The notes: generated by a model not told the origin, from the letters alone. A DNA stretch of 64,000 nucleotides from Inia geoffrensis (GCA_036417435.1 JAZAQT010000883.1:62001-126000); one strand, 5' to 3'. Shown: positions 12,281 through 23,535, counted from the stretch's first letter. Numbers and translations: made by a program.

Positions 12281-14295
12281 GAATGGGGATTAATTAGGGT
12301 ACAGGTTAGGGTAAGGCAATGCCTTTAAGTTTGCGTACGTTAGAGGGCAAGGGTTAGTGTTGATGCATTGGTTATAATTAGGACACGCGTGAGGGTAAAG
12401 TTTCGGGTTAGTGTCATGGTTAGGTTTCAGGATAGGGTTAGAGTTAGGGAATGGAGAGGGATTAGGGTACACGTTAGGGTACCGCTGTGGTTTAGTGTTA
12501 ACGTACGTGTGAGGGCACGAGTTAGTCTTGGTGTCCTTGTTAAGATTAGGGCACGGGTGAGGTTAAGGCTTCGGGTGAGGGTCAGGGTTAGGATTCGGGT
12601 TAGGGTTAGGGTTAGGGAATGGAGAGGAATTAGGATACAGGTTAGGGTACGACAATGCTTAAGGGTTAGCGTAAGTGTGAGGGCACGAGTTAGTGTTGCT
12701 GTACTGGTTAAGACAAGGGCACCGATGAGTGTAAGGCCTCGGAAAAGGGTCACATTCAGGGTTTCGCTTAGGGTTAGTGTTAGGGAATGGGGAGGGATTA
12801 GGGTACAGTATAGGGTACGACAATGCTTAAGGGTTAGCGTACGTTTGAGGGCATGAGTTAGTGTTTGTGTACTGGTTAAGATTAGGGCATTGGTTAGGGT
12901 AGGGCATCGGAATTGGTCAGGTTTAGGGATGGGGTTAGGGTTAGGGTTAAGGAATGGGGAGGGATTAGGGTACAATTTAGTGTACGACAACGATTAAGGT
13001 TTAGCGTACGTGTGAGGGCAAGAGTTAGTGTTGGTGTCCTGGTTAAGATTAGGTCACGGGTGAGGGTAAGGCTTCGGGTGAGGGTCAGGGTTATTATTCG
13101 TTTTAGGGTTAGGGTTAAGGAATGCAGAGGGTTTAGGGTACAGCTTAGGGTACGACAGGGCCTAAGGGTTAGCGTTCGTGTTAGGGCTAGGGTTAGTGTT
13201 AATATCCTGGTTAAGTTAAGGGCACGGGTGAGGGTAAGACTTCAGGTGAGGGTCAGGGTTAGGATTCGGGTTAAGGTTAGGATTAGGGAATGGGGAGGGA
13301 TTAGGGTACACTTTAGGGTATGACAACGATTAAGGGTGGGCGTACGTGTGAGGGCATGAGTTAGTGTTGGTGTCATGGTTAAGATTGGGGCACGGTTGAG
13401 GGTAAGGCTTCGGGTGAGGGTCAGGGTTAGGATTCGGGTTAGGGTTAGGGTTAGGGAATGGAGAGGGATTAGGGTACAGGTTAGGGTACGACAATGCTTA
13501 AGGGTTAGCGTAAGTGTGAGGGCACGAGTTAGTGTTGGTGTACTGGTTAAGACAAGGGCACCGATGAGGGTAAGGCCTCGGAAAAGGGTCACGTTCAGTG
13601 TTTCGCTTAGGGTTAAGGTTAGGGAATGGGGAGGGATTAGGTTACAATATAGGGTACGACAATGCTTAAGGGTTAGCGTACGTTTGAGGGCATGAGTTAG
13701 TGCTTCTGTAATGGTTAAGATTAGGGCATTGGTTAGGGTAGGGCATCGGAAGTGGGTCAGGTTTAGGGATGGGGTTAGGGTTAGGGTTAAGGAATGGGGA
13801 GGGTTTAGGGTACAATTAAGGGTACGACAACGCTAAAGGTTTAGCGTACGTGTGAGGGCACGAGTTAGTGTTGGTGTCCTGGTTAAGATTAGGGCACGTG
13901 TGAGGGTAAGGCTTCGGGTGAGGGTCAGGGTTAGGATTTGTGTTAGGGTTAGTATTAAGGAATGCAGAGGGATTAGGGTACAGCTTAGGGTACGACAGTG
14001 CTTAAGGTTTAGCGTTCGTGTGAGGGCAAGGGTTAGTGTTAGTGTCCTGGTTAAGATTAGGGCACGGGTGAGGGTAAGGCTTCAGGTGAGGGTCAGGGTT
14101 AGGATTCGGGTTAGGGTTAGGGTTAGGGAATGGGGAGATATTAGGGCACAGTTTAGGTTACCACAACGCTTAAGGGTTAGCGTACGTGTGAGGTCACTAC
14201 TTAGTGTTAGTGTACTACTTACGATTAGGGCACGGGTGAGGGTAAGGCCTCGGAAGAGGGTCACGTTAAGGTTTAGGGTTATGGTTAGGGTTAGG
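12281..14295 (+). repeat. HOR unit 11: 12-mer C2-D-E-F-G-H-A'-E-F-G-H-B
   Basis: 2015 bp = 12 x 168 - 1; the missing base is near 12912 (CGGAATTGGTC). E-F-G-H occurs twice, joined by A' (13288), a monomer with an A front and a D-like back. Unit 20 has the same arrangement 11.26 kb downstream. Confidence 0.92.
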
Positions 14296-15135
14296 TAATG
14301 GGGATTGATTAGGGTACAGGTTAGGGTATGGCAATGGCTTAGGGTTAGCGTACGTTAGAGGGCATGGGTTAGTGTTGATGTACTGGTTAAAATTAGGACA
14401 CGGGTGAGGGTGAAGTTTCGGGTAGGTGTCATGGTTAGGTTTCAGGTTAGGGTTAGGGTTAGGGAATGGAGAGGGATTAGGGTACAGGTTAGGGTACCGC
14501 TGCGGTTTAGTGTTAGCGTATGTGTGAGAGCACGAGTTAGTCTTGGTGTCCTGGTTAAGATTAGGGCACGGTTGAGGGTAAGGCTTCGGGTGAGGGTCAG
14601 GGTTAGGATTCGTGTTAGGGTTAGGGTTAAGGAATGCAGAGGGATTAGGGTACAGCTTAGGATACGACAGTGCTTAAGGGTTAGCGTTTGTGTGAGGGCA
14701 AGGGTTAGTGTTAGTGTCCTGGTTAAGATTAGGGCACGGGTGAGGGTAAGGTTTCAGGTGAGGGTCAGGGTTAGGGTTCGGGTTAGGGTTAGGGTTAGGG
14801 AATGGGGAGGGATTAGGGTACAGTTTAGGATACGACAACGATTAAGTGTTAGCGTTTGTGTGAGGGCAAGGGTTAGTGTTAGTGTCCTGGTTAAGATTAG
14901 GGCACGGGTGAGGGTAAGGCTTCGGGTGAGGGTCAGGGTTAGGATTCGGGTTAGGGTTAGGGTTAGGGAATGGGGAGATATTAGGGCAGAGTTTAGGGTA
15001 CCACAACGCTTAAGGTTTAGCGTACGTGTGAGGTCACTAGTTAGTGTTAGTGTACTGCTTACGATTAGGGCACGGGTGAGGGTAAGGCCTCGGAAGAGGG
15101 TCACGTTAAGGGTTCGGGTTAGGGTTAGGGTTAGG
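14296..15135 (+). repeat. HOR unit 12: 5-mer C-D-H-A/H-B
   Basis: 840 bp. C begins TAATGG instead of GAATGG, a variant shared with units 21, 22 and 27. D joins directly to H at 14632. Confidence 0.92.
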
Positions 15136-15303
15136 GAATGGGGATTGATTAGGGTACAGGTTAGGGTACGGCAATGGCTTAGGGTTAGCGTACGTTAGAG
15201 GGCATGGTTTAGTGTTGATGTACTGGTTAAAATTAGGACACAGGTGTGGGTGAAGTTTCGGGTGAGTGTCATGGTTAGGTTTCAGGTTAGGGTTAGGGTT
15301 AGG
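15136..15303 (+). repeat. Type C monomer (reference copy)
   Basis: Recognised by GGGGATTGATTAGG at the front, GGCAATGGCTTAGG, TACGTTAGAGGGCATGG, an AAAATTAGGACA block and GTGTCATGGTTAGGTTTC near the end. The TTAGAG replaces GTGTGA of other types and puts an in-frame TAG into the Val-Arg frame in nearly every C, so long + frames end here. A C2 subtype has GGGGATTAATTAGG and GATGTATTGG (for example at 2839, 6703, 11105, 12281, 36459, 39141). Confidence 0.9.
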
Positions 15304-15471
15304 GAATGGAGAGGGAGTAGGGTACAGGTTAGGGTACCACTGCGGTTTTGTTTTAGCGTACGTGTGAGGGCACGAGTTAGTCTTGGTGTCCTGGTTAAGA
15401 TTAGGGCACGGGTGAGGGTAAGGCTTCGGGTGAGGGTCAGGGTTAGGATTCGGGTTAGGGTTAGGCTTAGG
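15304..15471 (+). repeat. Type D monomer (reference copy)
   Basis: Recognised by GAATGGAGAGGG, then GGTACCACTGCGGTTTAG (GGTACCGCTGCGG in the right half of the array, GGTACCGCTGTGG after C2), and GTTAGTCTTGGTGTCC. This copy has a variant GCGGTTTTGTTTTAG that recurs at 26056 and 27903, linking it to the later super-repeat copy. D always follows C unless the D monomer has been lost or fused. Confidence 0.9.
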
Positions 15472-15639
15472 GAATGGAGGGGGATTAGGGTACAGGTTAG
15501 GGTACGACAATGCTTAAGGGTTAGCGTAAGTGTGAGGGCACGAGTTAGTTTTGGTGTACTGGTTAAGACAAGGGCACCGATGAGGGTAAGGCCTCGGAAA
15601 AGGGTCACGTTCAGGGTTTCGCTTAGGGTTAGGGTTAGG
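15472..15639 (+). repeat. Type E monomer (reference copy)
   Basis: Front half resembles D (GGAGAGGG or GGAGGGGG) but continues GACAATGCTTAAGGG and GCGTAAGTGTGAGG. The back half is distinctive: AAGACAAGGGCACCGATGAG, CCTCGGAAAAGGGTCACG and GGGTTTCGCTTAGGG. The CCTCGGAA block is shared with type B and is a frequent site of exchange. Confidence 0.9.
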
Positions 15640-15807
15640 GAATGGGGAGGGATTAGGGTACAGGATAGGGTACGACAATGCTTAAGGGTTAGCGTACATT
15701 TGAGGGCATGAGTTAGTGCCTCTGTACTGGTTAAGATTAGGGCATTGGTTAGGGTAGGGCATCGGAAGTGGGTCAGGTTTAGGGATGGGGTTAGAGTTAG
15801 GGTTAAG
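15640..15807 (+). repeat. Type F monomer (reference copy)
   Basis: Recognised by ACAGGATAGGGTACGAC, then GCATGAGTTAG, GGGCATTGGTTAGGG, CATCGGAAGTGGGTC and GGATGGGGTTAGGG. Other types have GCACGAGTTAG; the C to T change at that CpG creates the in-frame TGA that ends most + frames in F. From 49.6 kb rightward most copies carry CATCGGACGTGGGTC instead. Confidence 0.9.
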
Positions 15808-15975
15808 GAATGGGTAGGGTTTCGGGTACAATTTAGGGTACGACAACGCTAAAGGTTTAGCGTACATGTGAGGGCACGAGTTAGTGTTGGTGTCCTGGTT
15901 AAGATTAGGGCACGGGTGAGGGTAAGGCTTCGGGTGAGGGTCAGGGTTAGGATTCGTGTTAGGGTTAGGGTTAAG
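15808..15975 (+). repeat. Type G monomer (reference copy)
   Basis: Recognised by ACAATTTAGGGTACGAC, AACGCTTAAGGTTTAG (here AACGCTAAAGG) and GATTCGTGTTAGGG, ending TTAAGGAATGC into type H. It follows F across a TTAAGGAATGG junction. The TTAAGG junction interrupts the perfect GGGTTA run, so F-G and G-H junctions have shorter telomeric tracts than the others. Confidence 0.9.
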
Positions 15976-16143
15976 GAATGCAGAGGGATTAGGGTACAGC
16001 TTAGGGTACGACAGTGCTTAAGGGTTAGCGTTCGTGTGAGGGCAAGGGTTAGTGTTAGTGTCCTGGTTAAGATTAGGGCACGGGTGAGGGTAAGGCTTCA
16101 GGTGAGGGTCAGGGTTAGGATTCGGGTTAGTGTTAGGGTTAGG
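15976..16143 (+). repeat. Type H monomer (reference copy)
   Basis: Recognised by GAATGCAGAGGG at the start, ACAGCTTAGGGTACGAC, AGTGCTTAAGGG, GTTAGTGTTAGTGTCC and GGCTTCAGGTGAGG. Its back half is the one most often found joined to other fronts (A/H, F/H, D/H), and its front is joined to a B back half in several units (H/B). Confidence 0.9.
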
Positions 16144-16311
16144 GAATGGGGAGGGATTAGGGTACAGTTTAGGGTACGACAACGATTAAGGGTTAGCATA
16201 CGTGTGAGGGCACGAGTTAGTGTTGGTGTCCTGGTTAAGATTAGGGCACGGGTGAGGGTAAGGTTTCGGGTGAGGGTCAGGGATAGAATTCGGGTTAGGG
16301 TTAGGGTTAGG
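16144..16311 (+). repeat. Type A monomer (reference copy)
   Basis: Recognised by ACAGTTTAGGGTACGAC, AACGATTAAGGG and, in true A, GGTTTCGGGTGAGG followed by GATAGAATTCGGG, which contains an EcoRI-type GAATTC. A is optional in the HOR: its absence makes the common 7-mer. In A' the back half is G/D-like, and in A/H it is H-like. Confidence 0.9.
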
Positions 16312-16479
16312 GAATGGGGAGATATTAGGGCACAGTTTAGGGTACCACGACGCTTAAGGTTTAGCGTACGTGTGAGGTCACTAGTTAGTGTTAGTGTACT
16401 GCTTACGATTAGGGCACGGGTGAGGGTAAGGCCTCGGAAGAGGGTCAGGTTAAGGGTTACGGTTAGGGTTAGGGTTAGG
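16312..16479 (+). repeat. Type B monomer (reference copy)
   Basis: The most distinctive type: GGGGAGATATTAGGGCACAG, GGTACCACAACGC (GGTACCACGACGC in this copy), GAGGTCACTAGTTAG, GTACTGCTTACGATTAGG and CCTCGGAAGAGGGTC. It ends in the longest regular telomeric tract, usually four to five perfect GGGTTA units, at the B to C junction that closes the HOR. Confidence 0.9.
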
Positions 16480-17655
16480 GAATGGGGATTGATTAGGGTA
16501 CAGTTTAGGGTACGGCAATTGCTTAGGGTTAGCGTACGTTAGAGGGCATGGGTTAGTGTTGATGTACTGGTTAAAATTAGGACACGGGTGAGGGTGAAGT
16601 TTCGGGTGAGTGTCATGGTTAGGTTTCAGGTTAGGGTTAGGGTTAGGGAATGGAGAGGGATTAGGGTACAGGTTAGGGTATCACTGCGGTTTAGTGTTAG
16701 CGTACGTGTGAGGGCACGAGTTAGTCTTGGTGAACTGGTTAAGATTAGGGCATGGGTGAGGGTAAGGCTTCGGGTGAGGGTCAGGGTTAGGATTCGGCTT
16801 AGGGTTAGGGTTAGGGAATGGAGAGGGATTAGGGTACAGGTTAGGGTACGACAATGCTTAAGGGTTAGCGTAAGTGTGAGGGCACGAGTTAGTTTTGGTG
16901 TACTGGTTAAGACAAGGGCACCGATGAGGGTAAGGACTCGGAAAAGTGTCACGTTCAGGGTTTCGCTTAGGGTTAGGGTTAGGGAATGGGGAGGGATTAG
17001 GGTACAGGATAGGGTACGACAATCCTTAAGGGTTAGCGTACGATTGAGGGCATGAGTTAGTGCTTGTGTACTGGTTAAGATTAGGGCATTGGTTAGGGTA
17101 GGGCATCGGAAGTGGGTCAGGTTTAGGGATGGGGTTAGGGTAAGGGTTAAGGAATGGGGAGGGATTAGGGTACAATTTAGGGTACGACAACGCTTAAGGT
17201 TTAGCGTACGTGTGAGAGCACAAGTTAGTGTTGGTGTCCTGGTTAAGATTAGGGCACGGGTGAGGGTAAGGCTTCGGGTGAGGGTCAGGGTTAGGATTCG
17301 TGTTATGGTTAGGGTTAAGGAATGCAGAGGGATTAGGGTACAGCTTAGGATACAACAGTGCTTAAGGGTTAGGGTTTGTGTGAGGGCAAGGGTTAGTGTT
17401 AGTGTCCTGGTTAAGATTAGGGCACGGGTGAGGGTAAGGCTTCAGGTGAGGGTCAGTGTTAGGATTCGGGTTAGGGTTAGGGTTAGGGAATGGGGAGATA
17501 TTAGGGCACAGTTTAGGGTACCACAACACTTAAGGTTTAGCGTACGTGTGAGGTCACTAGTTAGTGTTAGTGTACTGCTTACGATTAGGGCATGGGTGAG
17601 GGTAAGGTCTCGGAAGAGGGTCACGTTAAGGGTTAGGGTTAGGGTTAGGGTTAGG
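16480..17655 (+). repeat. HOR unit 14: 7-mer C-D-E-F-G-H-B
   Basis: 1176 bp, A absent. D carries GTATCACTGCGG and F has GACAATCCTTAAGG; both recur in unit 23, its super-repeat partner 12,599 bp downstream. Confidence 0.93.
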
Positions 17656-18831
17656 GAATGGGGATTGATTAGGCTACAGGTTAGGGTACGGCAATGGCTT
17701 AGGGTTAGCGTACGTTAGAGGGCATGGTTTAGTGTTGATGTACTGGTTAAAATTAGGATACGGGTGAGGGTGAAGTTTCGGGTGAGTGTCATGGTAAGGT
17801 TTCAGGTTAGGGTTATGGTTAGGGAATGGAGAGGGATTAGGGTACAGTTTAGGGTACCACTGCGTTTTAGTGTTAGCGTACGTGTGAGGGCACGAGTTAG
17901 TCTTGGTGTCCTGGTTAAGATTAGGGCACGGTTGAGGGTAAGGCTTCGGGTGAGGGTCAGGGTTAGGATTCGGGTTAGGGTTAGGGTTAGGGAATGGAGA
18001 GGGATTAGGGTACAGGTTAGGGTACGACAATGCTTAAGGGTTAGCGTAAGTGTGAGGTCACGAGTTAGTGTTGGTGTACTGGTTAAGACAAGGGCACCAA
18101 TGAGGGTAAGGCCTCGGAAAAGGGTCACGTTCAGGGTTTCGCTTAGGGTTAGGGTTAGGGAATGGGGAGGGATTAGGGTACAGGATAGGATACGACAATG
18201 CTTAAGGGTTAGCGTACGTCTGAGGGCATGAGTTAGTGCTTCTGTACTGGTTAAGATAAGGGCATTGGTTAGGGCAGGGCATCGGAAGTGGGTCAGGTTT
18301 AGAGATGGGGTTAGGGTTAGGGTTAAGGAATGGGGAGGGTTTAGGGTACAATTTAGGGTATGACAGCGCTAAAGGTTTAGCGTACGTGTGAGGGCACGAG
18401 TTAGTGTTGGTGTCCTGGTTAAGATTAGGGCACGGGTGAGGGTAAGGCTTCAGGTGAGGGTCAGGGTTACGATTCGTGTTAGGGTTAGGGTTAAGGAATG
18501 CAGAGGGATTAGGGTACAGCTTAGGGTACGACAGTGCTTAAGGGTTAGCGTTCGTGTAAGAGCAAGGTTTAGTGTTAGTGTCCTGGTTAAGATTAGGGCA
18601 CGGGTGAGGGTAAGGCTTCAGGTGAGGGTCAGGGTTAGGATTCGGGTTAGGGTTAGGGTTAGGGAATGGGGAGATATTAGGGCACAGTTTAGGGTACCAC
18701 AACGCTTAAGGTTTAGGGTACGTGTGAGGTTACTAGTTAGTGTTAGTGTACTGCTTACGATTAGGGCACGAGTGAGGGTAAGGCCTCGGAAGAGGGTCAC
18801 GTTAAGGGTTAGGGTTAGGGTTAGGGTTAGG
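17656..18831 (+). repeat. HOR unit 15: 7-mer C-D-E-F-G-H-B
   Basis: 1176 bp, A absent. F has GCTTCTGTACTGG, and the G monomer has GACAGCGCTAAAGG. Matches the first part of unit 24 at an offset of 12,431 bp. Confidence 0.93.
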
Positions 18832-19671
18832 GAATGGGGATTGATTAGGGTACAGGTTAGGGTACGGCAATGGCTTAGGGTTAGCGTACGTTAGAGGGCA
18901 TGGTTTAGTGTTGATGTACTGGTTATAATTAGGATATGGCTGAGGGTGAAGTTTCGGGTGAGTGTCATGGTTAGGTTTCAGGTTAGGGTTAGGGTTAGGG
19001 AATGGAGAGGGATTAGGGTACAGCTTAGGGTACGACAGTGCTTAAGGATTAGCCTGCGTGTGAGGGCAAAAGTTAGTGTTAGTGTCCTGGTTAAGATTAG
19101 GGCACGGGTGAGGGTAAGGCTTCAGGTGAGGGTCAGGGTTAGGATTCGGGTTAGGGTTAGGGTTAAGGAATGCAGAGGGATTAGGGTACAGCTTAGGGTA
19201 CGACAGTGCTTAAGGGTTAGCGTTCGTGTGAGGGCAAGGTTTAGTGTTAGTGTCCTGGTTAAGATTAGGGCACGGGTGAGGGTAAGGCTTCAGGTGAGGG
19301 TTAGGGTTAGGATTCGGGTTAGGGTTAGTGTTAGGGAATGGGGAGGAATTAGGGTACAGTTTAGGGTACGACAGCGATTAAGTGTTAGCGTTTGTGTGAG
19401 GGCAAGGGTTAGTGTTAGTGTCCTGGTTAAGATTAGGGCACAGGTGAGTGTAAGGCTTCAGGTGAGGGTCAGGGTTAGGATTCGGGTTAGGGTTAGGGTT
19501 AGGGAATGGGGAGATATTAGGGCACAGTTTAGGGTACCACAACGCTTAAGGTTTAGCGTACGTGTGAGGTTACTAGTTAGTGTTAGTGTACTGCTTACGA
19601 TTAGGTCACGGGTGAGGGTAAAGCCTCGGAAGAGGGTCACGTTAAGGGTTAGGGTTAGGGTTAGGGTGAGG
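18832..19671 (+). repeat. HOR unit 16: 5-mer C-D/H-H-A/H-B
   Basis: 840 bp. The monomer at 19000 has a D start (GGAGAGGG) but is otherwise H. C has GGTTATAATTAGG in place of GGTTAAAATTAGG, a marker also seen in units 17, 25 and 33. Confidence 0.91.
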
Positions 19672-21015
19672 GAATGGGTATTGATTAGGGTACAGGTTAG
19701 GGTACGGCAATGGCTTAGGGTTAGCGTACGTTAGAGGGCATGGTTTAGTGTTGATGTACTGGTTATAATTAGGACACGGGTGAGGGTGAAGTTTCGGTTG
19801 AGTGTCATGGTTAGGTTTCAGGTTAGGGTTAGGGTTAGGGAATGGAGAGCGATTAGGGTACAGGTTAGGGTACCACTGCGGTTTAGTGTTAGCGTACGTG
19901 TGAGGGCACGAGTTAGTCTTGGTGTCCTGGTTAAGATTAGGGCACGGTTGAGGGTAAGGCTTCGGGTGAGGGTCAGGGTTAGGATTCGGGTTAGGGTTAG
20001 GGTTAGGCAATGGAGAGGGATTAGGGTACAGGTTAGGGTACGACAATGCTTAAGGGTTAGCGTAAGTGTGAGGGCACGAGTTAGTGTTGGTGTACTGGTT
20101 AAGACAAGGGAACCAATGAGGGTAAGGCCTCGGAAAAGGGTCACGTTCAGGGTTTCGCTTAGGGTTACGGTTAGGGAATGGGGAGGGATTAGGGTACAGG
20201 ATAGGATACGACAATGCTTAAGGGTTAGCGTACATTTGAGGGCATGAGTTAGTGCTTCTGTACTGGTTAAGATTAGGGCATTGGTTAGGGTAGGGCATCG
20301 GAAGTGGGTCAGGTTTAGAGATGGGGTTAGGGTTAGGGTTAAGGAATGGGGAGGGTTTAGGGTACAATTTAGGGTACGACAACGCTAAAGGTTTAGCGTA
20401 CGTGTGAGGGCACGAGTTAGTGTTGGTGTCCTGGTTAAGATTAGGGCACGGGTGAGGGTAAGGCTTCGGGAGAGGGTCAGGGTTAGGATTCGTGTTAGGG
20501 TTAGGGTTACGGAATGCAGAGGGATTAGGGTACAGCTTAGGGTACGACAGTGCTGAAGGATTAGCCTTCGTGTGAGGGCAAAGGTTAGTGTTAGTGTCCT
20601 GGTTAAGATTAGGGCACGGGAGAGGGTAAGGCTTCAGGTGAGGGTCAGGGTTAGGATTCGGGTTAGGGTTAGGGTTAGGGAATGGGGAGGGATTAGGGTA
20701 CAGTTTAGGGTACGACAACGATTAAGGGTTAGCGTACGTGTGAGGGCACGTGTTAGTGTTGGTGTCATGGTTAAGATAAGGGCACGGGTGAGGGTAAGGT
20801 TTCGGGTGAGCGTCAGGGATAGAATTCGGGTTAGGGTTAGGGTTAGGGAATGGGGAGATATTAGGGCACAGTTTAGGGTACCACAACGCTTAAGGTTTAG
20901 CGTACGTGTGAGGTCACTAGTTAGTGTTAGTGTACTGCTTACGATTAGGGCACGGGTGAGGGTAAGGCCTCGGAAGAGGGTCACGTTAAGGGTTAGGGTT
21001 AGATTTAGGGTTAGG
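19672..21015 (+). repeat. HOR unit 17: 8-mer C-D-E-F-G-H-A-B
   Basis: 1344 bp. H has the unusual GAAGGATTAGCCTTCG (20554-20569). Partner of unit 25 at an offset of 11,759 bp. Confidence 0.93.
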
Positions 21016-22359
21016 GAATGGGGATTGATTATGGTACAGGTTAGGGTACAGCAATGGCTTAGGGTTAGCGTACGTTAGAGGGCATGGTTTAGTGTTGATG
21101 TACTGGTTAAAATTAGGACACGGGTGAGGGTGAAGCTTCGGGTGAGTGTCATGGTTAGGTTTCAGGTTAGGGTTAGGGTTAGGGAATGGAGAGGGATTAG
21201 GGTACAGGTTAGGGTACCACTGCGGTTTAGTGTTAGCATACATGTGAGGACACGAGTTAGTCTTGGTGTCCTGGTTAAGATTAGGGCACGGGTGAGGGTA
21301 AGGCTTCGGGTGAGGGTCAGGGTTAGGATTCGGGTTAGGGTTAGGGTTAGGGAATGGAGAGGGATTAGGGTACAGGTTAGGGTACGACAATGCTTAAGGG
21401 TTAGCGTAAGTGTGAGGGCACGAGTTAGTGTTGGTGTACTGGTTAAGACAAGGGCACCGATGAGGGTAAGGCCTCGGAAAAGGGTCACGTTCAAGGTTTC
21501 GCTTAGGGTTAGGGTTAGGGAATGGGGAGGGATTAGGGTACAGGATAGGGTACGACAATGCTTAAGGGTTAGCGTACATTTGAGGGCATGTGTTAGTGCT
21601 TGTGTACTGGTTAAGATAAGGGCATTGGTTCGGGTAGGGCATCGGAAGTGGGTCAGGTTTAGGGATGGGGTTAGGGTTACGGTTAAGGAATGGGGAGGGA
21701 TTAGGGTACAATTTAGGGTACGACAACGCTTAAGGTTTAGCGTACGTGTGAGAGCACGATTTAGTGTTGGTGTCCTGGTTAAGATTAGGGCACGGGTGAG
21801 GGTAAGGCTTTGGGCGAGGGTCAGGGTTAGGATTCGTTTTAAGGTTAGGGTTAAGGAATGCAGAGAGATTAGGGTACAGCTTAGGATACGACAGTGCTTA
21901 AGGGTTAGCGTTTGTGTGAGGGCAAGGGTTAGTGTTAGTGTCCTGGTTAAGATTAGGGCACGGGTGAGGGTAAGGCTTCAGGTGAGGGTCAGGGTTAGGA
22001 TTCGGGTTAGGGTTAGGGTTAGGGAATGGGGAGGGATTAGGGTACAGTTTAGGGTACGACAATGATTAAGTGTTAGCGTTTGTGTGAGGGCAAGGGTTAG
22101 TGTTAGTGTCCTGGTTAAGATTAGGGCACTGGTGAGGTTAAGGCTTCAGGTGAGGGTCAGGGTTAGGATTCGGGTTAGGGTTAGGGTTAGGGAATGGGGA
22201 GATATTAGGGCACAGTTTAGGGTACCACAACGCTTAAGTTGTAGCGTACGTGTGAGGTCACTAGTTAGTGTTAGTGTACTGCTTACGATTAGGGCACGGG
22301 TGAGGGTAAGGCCTCGGAAGAGGGTCACGTAAAGGGTTAGGGTTAGGGTTAGGGTTAGG
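21016..22359 (+). repeat. HOR unit 18: 8-mer C-D-E-F-G-H-A/H-B
   Basis: 1344 bp. D has GTTAGCATACATGTGAGG, shared with its partner unit 26, which lacks the A/H monomer. B has GTAAAGGG for GTTAAGGG, giving a TAA at 22330-22332. Confidence 0.93.
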
Positions 22360-23535
22360 GAATGGGGATTGATTAGGGTACAGGTTAGGGTACGGCAATG
22401 GCTTAGGGTTAGCGTACGTTAGAGGGCATGGTTTAGTGTTGATGTACTGGTTAAAATTAGGACACGGGTGAGGGTAAAGTTTCGGGTCAGTGTCATGGTT
22501 AGGTTTCAGGTTAGGGTTAGGGTTAGGGAATGGAGAGGGATTAGGGTACAGGTTAGGGTACCGCTGCGGTTTAGTGTTAGCGTACGTGTGAGGGCACGAG
22601 TTAGTCTTGGTGTCCTGGTTAAGATTAGGGCACGGGTGAGGGTAAGGCTTCGGGTGAGGGTCAGGGTTAGGATTCAGGTTAGGGTTAGGGTTAGGGAATG
22701 GAGAGGGATTAGGGTACTGGTTAGGGAACGACAATGCCTAAAGGTTAGCGTAAGTGTGAGGGCACGAGTTAGTGTTGGTGTACTGGATAAGACAAGGGCA
22801 CCGATGAGGGTAAGGCCTCGGAAAAGGGTCACGTTCAGGGTTTCGCTTAGGGTTAGGGTTAGGGAATGGGGAGGGATTAGGGTACAGTATAGGGTACGAC
22901 AATGCTTAAGGGTTAGCGTACGTTTGAGGGCATGAGTTAGTGTTTGTGTACTGGTTAAGATTAGGGCATTGGTTAGGGTAGGGCATCGGAAGTGGGTCAG
23001 GTTTAGGGTTGGGGTTAGGGTTAGGGTTAAGGAATGGGGAGGGATTATGTTACAATTTAGGGTACGACACCGCTTAAGGTTTAGCGTACATGTGAGGGCA
23101 CGAGTTAGTGTTGGTGTCCTGGTTAAGATTAGGGCACGGGTGAGGGTAAGGCTTCGGGTGAGGGTCAGGGTTAGGATTCGTGTTAGGGTTAGGGTTAAGG
23201 AATGCAGAGGGATTAGGGTACAGCTTACAGTACGACAGTGCTTAAGGGTTAGCGTTCGTGTGAGGGCAAGGGTTAGTGTTAGTGTCCTGGTTAAGATTAG
23301 GGCACGGGTGAGGGTAAGGCTTCAGGTGAGGGTCAGGGTTAGGATTCGGGTTAGGGTTAGGGTTAGGGTATGGGGAGATATTAGGGCAAAGTTTAGGGTA
23401 CCACAACGCTTAAGGTTTAGCGTACGTGTGAGGTCACTAGTTAGTGTTAGTGTACTGCTTACGATTAGGGCACGGGGGAGGGTAAGGCCTCGGAAGAGGT
23501 TCACGTTAAGGGTTAGGGTTAGGGTTAGGGTTAGG
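22360..23535 (+). repeat. HOR unit 19: 7-mer C-D-E-F-G-H-B
   Basis: 1176 bp, A absent. E has GGGAACGACAATGCCTAAAG, shared with partner unit 27 (offset 11,591 bp). Confidence 0.93.

Larger units (their letters stand above)
15136..16479 (+). repeat. HOR unit 13: 8-mer C-D-E-F-G-H-A-B (reference HOR)
   Basis: 1344 bp, all eight types in canonical order at exact 168-bp steps. Used here to define the types. Confidence 0.94.

Noticed and set aside
11192..12328. Long + strand open frames rich in Arg-Val (up to 378 codons) as genes for basic proteins
   Set aside because: They are the GTTAGG phase of the satellite. All start and stop at equivalent monomer positions, no promoter, splice or ribosome-binding context stands out, and the variation is what a non-coding repeat would show.
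14296..14301. TAATGG at the start of some C monomers as a new monomer type
   Set aside because: It is a single G to T change found in units 12, 21, 22 and 27, with otherwise ordinary C sequence; useful as a lineage marker only.
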